This document shows positions 12,101-20,916 of a stretch of 64,000 bases of DNA, piece after piece (positions within the stretch are counted from its first letter, which is position 1; each line of letters opens with the position of its first letter). The DNA lies in NCBI RefSeq assembly GCF_027921845.1, contig NZ_BSEN01000015.1, forward strand, positions 878,636-942,635, in the 5' to 3' direction. The notes below the pieces were generated by a model that saw only the letters and a list, made by a program, of their open reading frames with translations, did not search any database and was not told the DNA's origin. The stretch comes from Leifsonia poae (GTDB lineage Bacteria; Actinomycetota; Actinomycetes; Actinomycetales; Microbacteriaceae). A program made the position numbers and the translations under genes.

Positions 12101-13308
12101 TCCGCGTACGGCGCAGACAGCCGCGTCGTGGCGAGGTTGTCCGGGATGGCGTCGAGGTACCCCTGGAGGTTGCGCGACGTCTCGGCGATCGAGTCGCCGC
12201 CGAACTTCTCGAGCACCGCGTTGGCGAGCACCAGTGCGACCATCGCCTCGGCGACGACGCCCGCGGCGGGAACCGCACAGACGTCGGAGCGCTGGTGGTG
12301 GGCCGGTGCGGCTTCACTCGTCGCGATGTCGACCGTGCGGAGGGCGTGCGGGATGGTCGCGATCGGCTTCATGCCCGCGCGGACCCGCAGCACCGTTCCG
12401 GTGCTCATGCCGCCCTCGGTGCCGCCGGCCTTGTCGCTCGTGCGCGAGATCTCGCCGTCGCCCGGCACGAGCTCGTCGTGCGCGTCGGACCCGCGACGTG
12501 TCGTCGTGAGGAATCCGTCACCGACCTCGACGCCCTTGATCGCCTGGATGCCCATGAGGGCGGCGGCGAGCTGCGCGTCGAGTCGGCGGTCCCAGTGCAC
12601 GTGCGAGCCCAGGCCAGGCGGGAGGCCGTACGCGAGCACCTCGACGACGCCGCCCAGTGTGTCGCCGTCTTTGTGGGCGGCGTCGACCTCGGCGACCATC
12701 GCGGCCGAGGTCGCAGGATCGAAGCACCGCAGCGGGTCGGCGTCGAGCGCCTCGACGTCGCTGGGCAGGGGAAGCGGCGACCCCTCGGGGACGCGGACCG
12801 GACCGATGGAGAGCGTGTGGCTCACCAGGGTGATGCCGAGCTGCTCGAGGAACGACCGCGCAACCGCACCGAGGGCGACGCGCGCTGCCGTCTCGCGGGC
12901 GCTCGCGCGCTCGAGTACCGGCCGTGCCTCGTCGAACCCGTACTTCTGCATGCCGACCAGGTCCGCGTGCCCCGGTCGCGGCCGCGTGAGCGCCGCACCT
13001 CTGCCACCGGCGAGCTTCTCGGCGTCGACGGGCTCCGCGCTCATCACGTCGACCCACTTGGGCCATTCCGTGTTGCCGATGCGCACGGCGATGGGGCTGC
13101 CGAGGCTGTAGCCGTGGCGCACGCCGCCCGAGATATCGAGCGCATCCTGTTCGAATTTCATGCGGGCGCCGCGGCCGTATCCGAGTTTGCGGCGCGCCAG
13201 ATCGGCGCGGATCGCGTCGAGGGAAACCGGCACGCCGGCGGGGAGCCCTTCGAGCAGGGCGATGAGTTCGGGGCCGTGGGATTCCCCGGCCGTGAGCCAA
13301 CGAAGCAT
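12097..13308 (-). CDS. aroC: chorismate synthase
   Basis: Last step of the shikimate pathway: converts EPSP to chorismate with reduced FMN. The protein opens [15 protein letters not shown], the family signature start with its conserved His, and contains [20 protein letters not shown] and the late [11 protein letters not shown] flavin-binding region; 403 residues is the usual actinobacterial length. The ATG at 13308 was chosen because of this signature, although the frame is open further upstream. A 76-base gap separates it from aroE. Confidence 0.97.
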   Translation of the reverse strand: MLRWLTAGESHGPELIALLEGLPAGVPVSLDAIRADLARRKLGYGRGARMKFEQDALDISGGVRHGYSLGSPIAVRIGNTEWPKWVDVMSAEPVDAEKLAGGRGAALTRPRPGHADLVGMQKYGFDEARPVLERASARETAARVALGAVARSFLEQLGITLVSHTLSIGPVRVPEGSPLPLPSDVEALDADPLRCFDPATSAAMVAEVDAAHKDGDTLGGVVEVLAYGLPPGLGSHVHWDRRLDAQLAAALMGIQAIKGVEVGDGFLTTTRRGSDAHDELVPGDGEISRTSDKAGGTEGGMSTGTVLRVRAGMKPIATIPHALRTVDIATSEAAPAHHQRSDVCAVPAAGVVAEAMVALVLANAVLEKFGGDSIAETSRNLQGYLDAIPDNLATTRLSAPYAE

Positions 13309-13384
13309 GATTCGATTCTGGCATAGCGCCACAGGGCCGCCCGTTCGTGTGACGCAACGGCTGACGGAAGGCGCGACGTGCGCG

Positions 13385-14707
13385 TCAGGACAGCGGGGAG
13401 CCGGTCTCGTCGATGCGGACGGCGTCGAGCATCGCGGCGAGCACCGCATCCTCGTTCTCGAGGGGCTGCAGCGGGTCGCCGGAGACGAAGATGCGCACCT
13501 GGAGCAGCGCCTGGTGCGCGAGCATGGCGAGCCCGGAGACGACGCGGCCGTCGACCGCCTTCCACGCCGCACCGAGCACGCTCGGCCACGGGTCGTAGGA
13601 GACGTCGAGGAGCAGTGCGCGGCGCCGGGTCGAGTCGGTGTAGACCGCATCCGTGGTCACCCCGCCCGGCAGGGTGCTGATGACCAGCTCCGGGATGTCG
13701 AGCGAGCGATCGGCCTGACCGAACGGGCGGATCCGGATCATCAGCCCGAGGTCGTGTGCGAGCGGCTCGAGCCAGACGCTGCGCTCGAGCGACCGCACAT
13801 ACACGTCGACCCGCTCGGCACCGAGCTCGGCCGCGGCGACCAGGGCCGAGGCCGCCGTCGCCCCGCCGCCGAGGATGTGGACGAAGCGGGCGCTCTCGAG
13901 GCCGGTCGCCCGCACCGCGCGAACCAGGCCGGCGACATCGGTGTTGAACCCGCGCACGGCGCCGTCGTCGAGGAGGACGGTGTTGGCCGCACCCGTCTGC
14001 TCGGCCACCCGGTCGGTCTCGTTCAGCAGCGGGATCACCGACTGCTTGAGCGGCATCGTCAGCGACAGGCCGCGCCATTCGGGGCCGAGACCGTCGATGA
14101 AGTCGGCCAGCCCGTCCTCTGCGACGTCAACGCTCTCGTACTCCCAATCGAGCCCGAGGGCCTCGTACGCGGCGCGATGGAGGGCAGGCGACTGGGAATG
14201 ACCGATCGGCGAGCCGAGCACAGCCAATCGACGCACCGGCGCCTTGGGCGAACGGGACGTCTTCTTGCGCGGGGTCCGCGGAGCAGCGGGTTCCGGGACG
14301 GCGGCCTCGGCTTCGACCGCGGGCTCGGCGTCGGCATCGGCTTCCGCCTCAGCTTCATCGTCGGCAGGGTCCTCCCGGTCGGCGGCGTCCTCGGCCTCGG
14401 CGACGGCCGCCTCCTCGGCCTCGCGCGCACGCTCGGCTTCGACCAGCGCAGCGATTCCCGCCTCCGCATCCGCCTCGGACACACCGTTCTCGGCAGGATC
14501 GAGCGACTCCGCCTCGCCATCGGCGACGACCTCGTCATCGTCGTCGGCCACGTCCGCATCGGCGGCGTCCTCGTCGTCCTCGTCGACCTCGTCGGCATCC
14601 TCGGATTCCTCGGGTTCCCCCTCGAACATCACCGCCGGCTCAGCCAGTTCGTCGATGATCGCGTCGCCGTTCTCGTCGTCCGCCGGGGTCGATCGCTTGT
14701 CACTCAT
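13385..14707 (-). CDS. aroE: shikimate dehydrogenase with long acidic N-terminal extension
   Basis: Reduces 3-dehydroshikimate to shikimate with NADPH. The enzyme proper begins near residue 158 with [17 protein letters not shown], and shows SLTMPLKQ (catalytic Lys), GFNTDVAG and the nucleotide loop [12 protein letters not shown]. The first 155 or so residues are a low-complexity stretch dominated by Asp, Glu and Ala, ending in a basic patch [11 protein letters not shown]. The ATG overlaps the mltG stop (ATGAGTGA), which supports the long form; a GTG just before the enzyme domain could give a short form. The extension is unusual for AroE, and its role is unknown. Confidence 0.9.
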   Translation of the reverse strand: MSDKRSTPADDENGDAIIDELAEPAVMFEGEPEESEDADEVDEDDEDAADADVADDDDEVVADGEAESLDPAENGVSEADAEAGIAALVEAERAREAEEAAVAEAEDAADREDPADDEAEAEADADAEPAVEAEAAVPEPAAPRTPRKKTSRSPKAPVRRLAVLGSPIGHSQSPALHRAAYEALGLDWEYESVDVAEDGLADFIDGLGPEWRGLSLTMPLKQSVIPLLNETDRVAEQTGAANTVLLDDGAVRGFNTDVAGLVRAVRATGLESARFVHILGGGATAASALVAAAELGAERVDVYVRSLERSVWLEPLAHDLGLMIRIRPFGQADRSLDIPELVISTLPGGVTTDAVYTDSTRRRALLLDVSYDPWPSVLGAAWKAVDGRVVSGLAMLAHQALLQVRIFVSGDPLQPLENEDAVLAAMLDAVRIDETGSPLS

Positions 14708-16172
14708 AGCCAGGATTGTCCCTCATCCACTGTTGCCACTTCTCGACGGCGGCGTCGTGCTCGGCCGCGGTCGTCGAGAAGATCGTCTCGCCGGTCTTCA
14801 GGTTCCAGGTCACGAAGAACATCCACGGTCCGGCTGCCGGATGCAGCGCCGCGTTGATCGCCAGGTCGCCCGGGTTCGAGATCGGCCCGACCGGGAGCCC
14901 CGGATGCACGTAGGTGTTGTACTTGTTGGACGCGTCGGCGCGCTCGGCGTCCGTCGTGGTCACTGTGTGGGTGTTGCCGGTGCCGTACGCCACCGTTGCA
15001 TCGGACTGCAGATCCCAGCCCTGCGCGAGACGGTTGAGGAAGACCCGCGACACCTTGGGGTAGTCGGGCGCGAGCCCGGCCTCGCGCTGCACCAGTGAGG
15101 CCAGCACGATCGTCTTCCAGCGGTCGGCCGGCTTCACCCCGGCGTCGTCGAGCGACTGGAACGTGCGGTCGACCAGCGTCTTGATCACGTCATGCGCCGT
15201 GATCCCCGGCGTGAACGTGTAGGTCGCGGGGAACAGGAAGCCCTCGAGCGTCGTCGCCTGTGCGGGAGCACCGTACTGCTGCGGATTCTTGGCCGCCGCC
15301 GTCAACTCCGCGACGGGAATCTTGGTGGCGGTGGCGAGGAGCGGCAGGATGTCCTTCTCCGCCGTCCCCTCCGGGATCACAGCCGTGTTCTGCACACGCG
15401 ACGCCGGATCCTCCATCGCGAGCAGCGCCGCCTGCGCGCTCATCTTCTTCGCCAGCTTGAACGCGCCGGGCTGGAACTCGACCTCCTGCTGCTGGCGGAG
15501 CAGCAGCGAGTAGAAAGCGCTGTACGTCTTGGTGACGCCGGCTTTCTGAAGCTTGGTCGCCACATCCGAACCGGTGTCGCCCGACACGATCGAGACGATG
15601 ACCGTCCCGCTGCCGTTGCCGGAGTAGTCGTCGTCTTTCGGCGTGATCGCCGCGACCAGCTTGGCGACCTGCGGCTGGAAGGCTGCGTAGGCACCGCCGA
15701 CGAGCCCGCCCAGGATGGCGACGACGATGAGCGTGACCCAGAGCGGCTTGAAGCTGCGCTTCTTCTTGGGCTCGCGGTGCGAGAGGTAGTTCTGCTGCCG
15801 CCAGGCGAGGGGCGACTCGGGGCCCCCGGGCACCTGCCCACCGGGGCCACGCGCGTCGCCGGCCTCGGGGTCGGCGACGGCGGCGATCTCCTCGAAGGTC
15901 GCGAACGGACTGTCGAGCACTGTCTCGGCCGCAGACCTCGGGCGGGCGGCAGCCGGGCTGTCGGCCGCCACGTCGCGGTCGGCGGCGACGCGGTCGGCGG
16001 CCAGGAGGGCGTCGAACTCCGCGTCCGCCTCGTCGGGGGTGCCGGCGGTCAGGGCGGACCCGCCCTGCGCCATCCGGGCCTCCCGGCGCGTCATGGGCGG
16101 TCGGTCCGAAACGGGTGCGTCGACGTCCGGGATCGTTTCGCCCGGCCCGGGAGGGTGTGGGTTCTGCGACAA
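14700..16172 (-). CDS. mltG: endolytic peptidoglycan transglycosylase MltG
   Basis: Cleaves nascent glycan strands and acts as a terminator of peptidoglycan synthesis at the membrane. The cytoplasmic N-terminus of about 140 residues is acidic and disordered, followed by one membrane helix (VTLIVVAILGGLVGGAYAAF) and an extracellular LysM-like plus YceG domain. The likely catalytic Glu is in VQREAGLAPDYPKVSR. The start is uncertain: TTG at 16172 comes directly after the ruvX stop; an ATG at 16094 is also possible. The gene overlaps aroE by eight bases. Confidence 0.93.
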   Translation of the reverse strand: MSQNPHPPGPGETIPDVDAPVSDRPPMTRREARMAQGGSALTAGTPDEADAEFDALLAADRVAADRDVAADSPAAARPRSAAETVLDSPFATFEEIAAVADPEAGDARGPGGQVPGGPESPLAWRQQNYLSHREPKKKRSFKPLWVTLIVVAILGGLVGGAYAAFQPQVAKLVAAITPKDDDYSGNGSGTVIVSIVSGDTGSDVATKLQKAGVTKTYSAFYSLLLRQQQEVEFQPGAFKLAKKMSAQAALLAMEDPASRVQNTAVIPEGTAEKDILPLLATATKIPVAELTAAAKNPQQYGAPAQATTLEGFLFPATYTFTPGITAHDVIKTLVDRTFQSLDDAGVKPADRWKTIVLASLVQREAGLAPDYPKVSRVFLNRLAQGWDLQSDATVAYGTGNTHTVTTTDAERADASNKYNTYVHPGLPVGPISNPGDLAINAALHPAAGPWMFFVTWNLKTGETIFSTTAAEHDAAVEKWQQWMRDNPGYE

Positions 16173-16173
16173 A

Positions 16174-16641
16174 CTAGGGTCCAATGCTCGGTTCGATGGG
16201 AGAGCCCGGCGGATGACCTGTAGCGCGCTCCGCATCGAGGGCGTGCTGCAAAATTATCGTGGCGGCGACCTGATCCACCACCGGACGCGCAGATTTCGAG
16301 TTCTTGCCGGATGCTCGCAGTGCTGAGTGAGCGGAAACGGTCGAGAGCCGCTCGTCCACGAGGCGTACCGGGACATCCACGTCGGCCTCGAGGGCGGTGG
16401 CGAATCCGATCGCGTCAGCGGTGGATGCCGTGTGTGCTCCCGAAAGCGCCAATGGCAGTCCGACGATAATCTCGAAAACTCCGAGTTCCGTCATAATCTC
16501 CGCGATCCGGCGGCGATCCGCAGCATCTTCGGAGCGTGGCACGGTCTCTACGGGCGTGGCGAGCATGCCGTGCGGGTCGGACCGGCTCACGCCGATCCGT
16601 ACCTTCCCGACGTCGATGCCGAGTCGCACTCCCGTTCGCAC
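16174..16641 (-). CDS. ruvX: RuvX/YqgF-family pre-16S rRNA nuclease (putative Holliday junction resolvase)
   Basis: RNase H-like nuclease. The family is linked to 16S rRNA 5' end processing and was earlier proposed as a Holliday junction resolvase. The first strand GIDVGKVRIGVSRSD carries the first catalytic Asp, GLPLALSG follows mid-protein, and VRLVDERLST carries the acidic pair DE. At 155 residues it is a normal size. It begins with GTG six bases after the alaS stop and sits in the conserved order alaS-ruvX-mltG-aroE. Confidence 0.94.
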   Translation of the reverse strand: MRTGVRLGIDVGKVRIGVSRSDPHGMLATPVETVPRSEDAADRRRIAEIMTELGVFEIIVGLPLALSGAHTASTADAIGFATALEADVDVPVRLVDERLSTVSAHSALRASGKNSKSARPVVDQVAATIILQHALDAERATGHPPGSPIEPSIGP

Positions 16642-16647
16642 CGGCGC

Positions 16648-19305
16648 CTAGCCCCCGATGCCCGAGATCACGGCGTTGAGTGCGGCCGGGATGGCGTCGA
16701 CGTCCGTTCCGCCGCCCTGGGCGAGGTCGGCCTTTCCGCCGCCGCCTCCGCCGAGTACGCCGGCCGCCGTCTTGGCGAGCGCGCCCGCGTTCGCCCCGGT
16801 GTCGCGCGCCGCCTGGTTCGTGGCGACGATCACGACCGGCTTGTCGCCGGCCCGGGCCGCGAGAGCGACGACCGCCGGGTCCGAGCCGAGGCGCTCACGC
16901 ACCGTCGTCACGAGGAGGCGCAGGTCGTCGGCCGAGTTGAGCGTTCCCGCATCCTGGGCGACGACTGTCACCGCACCGTGACGCGCGGCGCTCTCGAGCA
17001 GCGCCGGCACCTTGTCGAGCACGGCACGGGCCTCGAAGGCGGCGATCCGCTTCTCCGCCGCCTTGAGGTTGGCCATCAGATCGGCGATCTTCTCAGGAAG
17101 CTGCTCGCGCGGCGTCTTGAGCGAACCGGAGAGCTGCGAGACGATCGTGCGCTCGACCGCGAGGTCGCGGAAGGCCTCCAGTCCCACCAGCGACTCCACG
17201 CGGCGGTTGGTCGAGCCGACGGACGCCTCGCTGACCAGGTTGATCATCCCGATCTCGGCGCTGGACGTCACGTGGGTGCCGGCGCAGAGCTCGCGCGACC
17301 AGGGTCCGTCGATGTCGACCACGCGCACGGTGTCCCCGTACTTCTCGCCGAAGAGGGCCATCGCGCCGAGCGCCTTGGCCTCAGCGAGCGGCATCTCCCG
17401 TGTGGTGACCTCGAAGTTCTGCCGGATGGCGTTGTTCGAGATCTCTTCGATCTCGGTGCGCGTCTCGGGCGAGAGCGCCTGGTTCCACGAGAAGTCGAGA
17501 CGCAGGTAGCCGGCCTTGTTGTACGAACCGCTCTGGTGGGCGTTCGACCCGAGGACCTGACGCAGGGCCGCGTGGATGATGTGGGTGCCCGAGTGAGCCT
17601 GTCGCGCCCCGCGCCGGTAGTCGTGGTCGACCAGGCTCGTCGCGGGCGCGCCAACGCCGACCTCGCCGCTGCGCACCAGCACCTTGTGGCTGATGAGGCC
17701 CTTGACCGGCTTCTGCACATCGAGGACGTCGAGCTCGTAGCCCGGGCCGACGATCGTGCCGGCGTCGGCATCCTGCCCGCCGGACTCGGCGTACAGGGCC
17801 GTCGCGCCGAGGATGATCTCGGCGATCTGCCCCTCGGTCGCCTTCGACACCGATGCGCCGTCGACGATGAGGCCGAGCACACTCGACTCCGTCTCGAGCT
17901 CGGTGTAGCCGGTGAACACGGTCTCGCCGAGCGAACGGAACGAGCTGTAGACCGACAGGTCGGCCAGCGCGGTCTTCTTCGCCTTGGCGTCGGCCTTCGC
18001 CCGGGAGCGCTGGTCGGCCATCAGCGAATCGAACGCGTGGCGGTCGACGCTGAGCCCTGCTTCCTCCGCCATCTCGAGCGTGAGGTCGATCGGGAACCCG
18101 TAGGTGTCGTGCAGCAGGAACGCGGTGTCGCCCGCGAGCTCCTTCTTGCCGGCGCGCTGCGTGTTGGAGACCGCGGTGTCCAGGATGCCCGTTCCGGCGA
18201 CGAGGGTACGCAGGAACGTCTCCTCTTCCGCATAGGCCAGCTGGGAGATGCGCGGGAAGTCCTTCTCGACCTCCGGATACGCGGCCTTCATCGCGTCGCG
18301 CGACACCGTGAACAGCTCCGGGAAGGTCGCGTGGTCGACACCGAGCAGGCGCATCGCGCGCACGGTGCGACGCATCAGACGGCGCAGGATGTAGCCCCGG
18401 CCCTCGTTCGACGGCGTCACGCCGTCCGACATCAGCATGAGCGCGCTGCGCACGTGGTCTGCGATCACGCGCAGACGCACGTCGTCGTCGTGCACCGCAC
18501 CGTAGGTCTTGCCCGCCAGCTGCGCCGCACGGTCGAGGACCGGGCGCACCTGGTCGATCTCGTACATGTTCTCGACGCCCTGCTTGAGGAACGCGACGCG
18601 CTCGAGACCCATACCGGTGTCGATGTTCTTCTTGGGCAGATCGCCCAGGATGTCGAAGTCGGCCTTGCCCGTGCCTTCGCCGCGCAGGTACTGCATGAAG
18701 ACGAGGTTCCAGATCTCCACGTAGCGATCGTCGTCGGTGGCCGGACCCCCGTCGATGCCGTACGCGGGACCACGGTCGAAGAAGATCTCCGAGCAGGGCC
18801 CGGCGGGCCCGGGCTGGCCGGTGGACCAGTAGTTCGTGTCCTTGCCCAAGCCCTGGATGCGCTCATCCGTCAGGCCGGCGACCCGGCGCCAGATGTCGCG
18901 CGCCTCGTCGTCCTCCTCGTACACCGTGACCCAGAGGTCCTTCGGGTCGAAGCCCAGACCGCCGTCGTCCTCGGACGTCGTCAGGAGATCCCAGGCGAAT
19001 GTGATCGCCTGTTCCTTGAAGTAGTCGCCGAAGGAGAAGTTGCCGCACATCTGGAAGAAGGTGCCGTGCCGCGGGGTCTTGCCGACCTCGTCGATGTCGA
19101 GCGTGCGGATGCACTTCTGAACGCTCGTCGCGCGCGGGAACGGCGCCGGCACGAGGCCGGTGAGATACGGGACGAACGGCACCATGCCGGCCACCGTGAA
19201 CAACAGTGACGGGTCGTCGCTGACGAGCGAGGCGGAGGGGACGACGGTGTGTCCGCGCTTGGCGAAGAAGTCGAGCCAACGGCGGTGGATTTCAGCAGTC
19301 TGCAT
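16648..19305 (-). CDS. alaS: alanine-tRNA ligase
   Basis: Charges tRNA-Ala and edits mischarged Ser and Gly. Domains in order: class II catalytic core (MQTAEIHRRWLDFFAKRGH start, FQMCGNFSFGDYFK motif), tRNA-recognition region, editing domain with the zinc-binding HSGTHIIHAALR (HxxxH) and CAGTH motifs, and a C-terminal DHHA1 domain ending in a glycine-rich LGGGGGGKADLAQGGG. At 885 residues it is full length. Upstream are two small membrane-protein genes; ruvX follows six bases downstream. Confidence 0.98.
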   Translation of the reverse strand: MQTAEIHRRWLDFFAKRGHTVVPSASLVSDDPSLLFTVAGMVPFVPYLTGLVPAPFPRATSVQKCIRTLDIDEVGKTPRHGTFFQMCGNFSFGDYFKEQAITFAWDLLTTSEDDGGLGFDPKDLWVTVYEEDDEARDIWRRVAGLTDERIQGLGKDTNYWSTGQPGPAGPCSEIFFDRGPAYGIDGGPATDDDRYVEIWNLVFMQYLRGEGTGKADFDILGDLPKKNIDTGMGLERVAFLKQGVENMYEIDQVRPVLDRAAQLAGKTYGAVHDDDVRLRVIADHVRSALMLMSDGVTPSNEGRGYILRRLMRRTVRAMRLLGVDHATFPELFTVSRDAMKAAYPEVEKDFPRISQLAYAEEETFLRTLVAGTGILDTAVSNTQRAGKKELAGDTAFLLHDTYGFPIDLTLEMAEEAGLSVDRHAFDSLMADQRSRAKADAKAKKTALADLSVYSSFRSLGETVFTGYTELETESSVLGLIVDGASVSKATEGQIAEIILGATALYAESGGQDADAGTIVGPGYELDVLDVQKPVKGLISHKVLVRSGEVGVGAPATSLVDHDYRRGARQAHSGTHIIHAALRQVLGSNAHQSGSYNKAGYLRLDFSWNQALSPETRTEIEEISNNAIRQNFEVTTREMPLAEAKALGAMALFGEKYGDTVRVVDIDGPWSRELCAGTHVTSSAEIGMINLVSEASVGSTNRRVESLVGLEAFRDLAVERTIVSQLSGSLKTPREQLPEKIADLMANLKAAEKRIAAFEARAVLDKVPALLESAARHGAVTVVAQDAGTLNSADDLRLLVTTVRERLGSDPAVVALAARAGDKPVVIVATNQAARDTGANAGALAKTAAGVLGGGGGGKADLAQGGGTDVDAIPAALNAVISGIGG

Positions 19306-19365
19306 GGGTTCCGAGCGGTGAGAGGTGGTGAATGGGTCTGGAGCCGGTGCGGTCGTCGCGGTCGG

Positions 19366-19557
19366 TCAGTCGCCGTCGATGGCCGAGCGGAGTTCGGCCT
19401 CGCGCTGACGGTAGCCGTCGCCGACGGCCTCCCCGAAGTCGCGTGCCTTCTTGTCGAGCGAGCTGAAGAACTGCTTGCCCTGCGGTGTCTCGTTCACTTT
19501 GTGCGCGACGGCGAATCCGATCGCCACGCCGACGATGAGCCACAGAAAACTCTTCAT
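19366..19557 (-). CDS. small membrane protein upstream of alaS
   Basis: A 63-residue protein of unknown function with one N-terminal membrane helix (FLWLIVGVAIGFAVAHKV) and a charged helical tail ending in acidic residues. The ATG at 19557 follows a clear GGGAG ribosome-binding site. It lies between a DUF948 gene and alaS on the same strand. The pairing of these two small membrane proteins next to alaS recurs in related actinobacteria, to my recollection, but no role is known. Confidence 0.75.
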   Translation of the reverse strand: MKSFLWLIVGVAIGFAVAHKVNETPQGKQFFSSLDKKARDFGEAVGDGYRQREAELRSAIDGD

Positions 19558-19614
19558 TCCGATACTCCCTGAAGTGGATGGGACACGCGGAATCACCCGC
19601 GCGCCTGGGTCAGT

Positions 19615-20007
19615 TTAGTGCGTCGTGCCGCGCGAACGCCGAGAGCCGCCCGCTGCCCGGAAGGCCGCGCGCACCGCTGCGCTGAACCCCGCGAGCTTGA
19701 TCAGCGGCCCTCCGACGGTAGCCGCGAACAGGGCGACCAGGGCCGAGACGTTCCCCGTGACATCCGCCACGTTCTTGGTGATCACGTCGACCCGCGCGAG
19801 CTGCTTGTTCGTCTCCTGGATGGTCGTCGCGGTCTCGTCGAGGATGGGCGTGATCCCGTCGCTGGCGTCTTTGATCGCCTCGCGCGTCTGATCGAGCACC
19901 CGGCCGAACTTGACCAGCGGGATCGCGATGAACCCGACGAGCACGGCGAAGACGACCGCCGCGATCAGCCCTGCGATATCGCCACCCGACACGTGCCCAC
20001 CATCCAT
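19615..20007 (-). CDS. DUF948 family membrane protein
   Basis: Unknown function. One membrane helix near residues 10 to 32 (AGLIAAVVFAVLVGFIAIP) is followed by an amphipathic, probably coiled-coil stretch (DQTREAIKDASDGITPILDE onward) and a second weakly hydrophobic segment, then a basic tail rich in Arg and Ser. This matches DUF948, a family with some resemblance to chemoreceptor helices. It lies 104 bases downstream of rpsD, beyond a terminator, so it is probably expressed on its own with the 63-residue gene. Confidence 0.8.
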   Translation of the reverse strand: MDGGHVSGGDIAGLIAAVVFAVLVGFIAIPLVKFGRVLDQTREAIKDASDGITPILDETATTIQETNKQLARVDVITKNVADVTGNVSALVALFAATVGGPLIKLAGFSAAVRAAFRAAGGSRRSRGTTH

Positions 20008-20050
20008 TCCGTCATCGGCATACTCTCCCAGCGTAGTCTCACCGCGCCGG

Positions 20051-20093
20051 AAAAAGGAGAACGGGGCCGTGGCACGAAGCCACGACCCCGTTC
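20051..20093 (-). terminator. Rho-independent terminator of rpsD
   Basis: Minus strand: a 15-base-pair stem, GAACGGGGTCGTGGC with its near-perfect complement and one mismatch (20093 to 20059), five-base loop, followed by TCCTTTTTCC. It begins 19 bases after the rpsD stop. Confidence 0.85.
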
Positions 20094-20111
20094 CGGGAGT
20101 CTTTGCGATCC

Positions 20112-20741
20112 TTAGCGGGCCGCGTAGTACTCGACGACGAGCTGGACTTCACACGTCACGGGGACCTCGGCGCGCTTCGGGCGGCGGACCAGACGAGCAT
20201 GCAGCTTGTCGAGCTCGACATCCAGGTAGGCCGGGACCTTCGGCAGAACGTCGACGTGTCCGCCGGCGGCCGCGACCTGGAACGGCTCGGTGCCCTCGGA
20301 GCGTGCCTTGACGTGGATCAGCTGACCCGGCTTCACGCGGAACGAGGGACGGTCGACGATGTTGCCGTCGACGAGGATGTGACGGTGCACGACCATCTGA
20401 CGAGCCTGGGCGGTGGTGCGGGCGAAGCCGGCACGCAGCACGAGGGCGTCGAGACGCATCTCGAGCAGCTCGACCAGGTTCTCACCGGTCAGGCCCTGGG
20501 TACGGCGAGCCTCTTCGAACGCGATCTTCAGCTGCTTCTCGCGGATGCCGTACTGGGCGCGCAGACGCTGCTTCTCGCGCAGACGAACGGCGTAGTCCGA
20601 GTCGGCCTTGCGCTTGGTGCGACCGTGCTCACCCGGAGCGTAGGGACGCTTCTCGAGGTACTTGGCGGCCTTCGGGGTCAGGGCGATGCCCAGCGACCGC
20701 GACAGGCGGGTCTTGCTACGGGTACGTGACTTGGTAGACAC
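20112..20741 (-). CDS. rpsD: 30S ribosomal protein S4
   Basis: Primary 16S rRNA-binding protein that nucleates the 30S body. The 209 residues show the typical N-terminus with KTRLSRSLGIALTPKAAKYL, the EKQLKIAFEEA region and the S4 RNA-binding domain with LRAGFARTTAQARQMVVHRH and VDGNIVDRPSFRVKPGQ. No zinc-binding cysteines are present, so it is the zinc-independent form. It stands alone rather than in the alpha operon, as in many actinobacteria and firmicutes. It is preceded by a structured leader and followed by a strong terminator. Confidence 0.98.
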   Translation of the reverse strand: MSTKSRTRSKTRLSRSLGIALTPKAAKYLEKRPYAPGEHGRTKRKADSDYAVRLREKQRLRAQYGIREKQLKIAFEEARRTQGLTGENLVELLEMRLDALVLRAGFARTTAQARQMVVHRHILVDGNIVDRPSFRVKPGQLIHVKARSEGTEPFQVAAAGGHVDVLPKVPAYLDVELDKLHARLVRRPKRAEVPVTCEVQLVVEYYAAR

Positions 20742-20760
20742 GAGTTCCTTTCGGTTGTCT

Positions 20761-20806
20761 CTCTAACACAATGAACGCAGCACACTTCGTGCTGCAAAAA
20801 TTAGAG
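20761..20806 (-). promoter_or_regulatory. structured 5' leader of rpsD
   Basis: Read on the minus strand, CTCTAA (20806 to 20801) can pair with TTAGAG (20766 to 20761), enclosing a seven-base-pair hairpin GCAGCAC/GTGCTGC (20795 to 20777). The element ends 20 bases upstream of the rpsD start codon, next to the ribosome-binding site GAAAGGA. S4 represses its own translation in other bacteria, so an autoregulatory role is a reasonable guess, but this is not a known Rfam motif that I can recognise. Confidence 0.45.
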
Positions 20807-20898
20807 GGATGTCGCCAAGGACGCCCGGCTACAGGGCCTGTCCCTTCGAGAGCGAATGTCGACGCAGCCGCACGCGACACACACTTCTAGGCGCAGCA

Positions 20899-20907
20899 AT
20901 TCTAGCA
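20899..20907 (-). promoter_or_regulatory. candidate extended -10 promoter of rpsD
   Basis: Minus strand TGCTAGAAT (20907 to 20899) is an extended -10 element just after the rarA stop. A -35 is not obvious. It would give a leader of about 150 bases containing the structured element upstream of rpsD. Confidence 0.35.
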
Positions 20908-20916
20908 GAACCGCGA

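Noticed and set aside
16327-19209. A 960-codon open frame on the plus strand
   Set aside because: It is a mirror frame of alaS and ruvX; those genes carry all expected motifs, and this frame has no recognisable domain.
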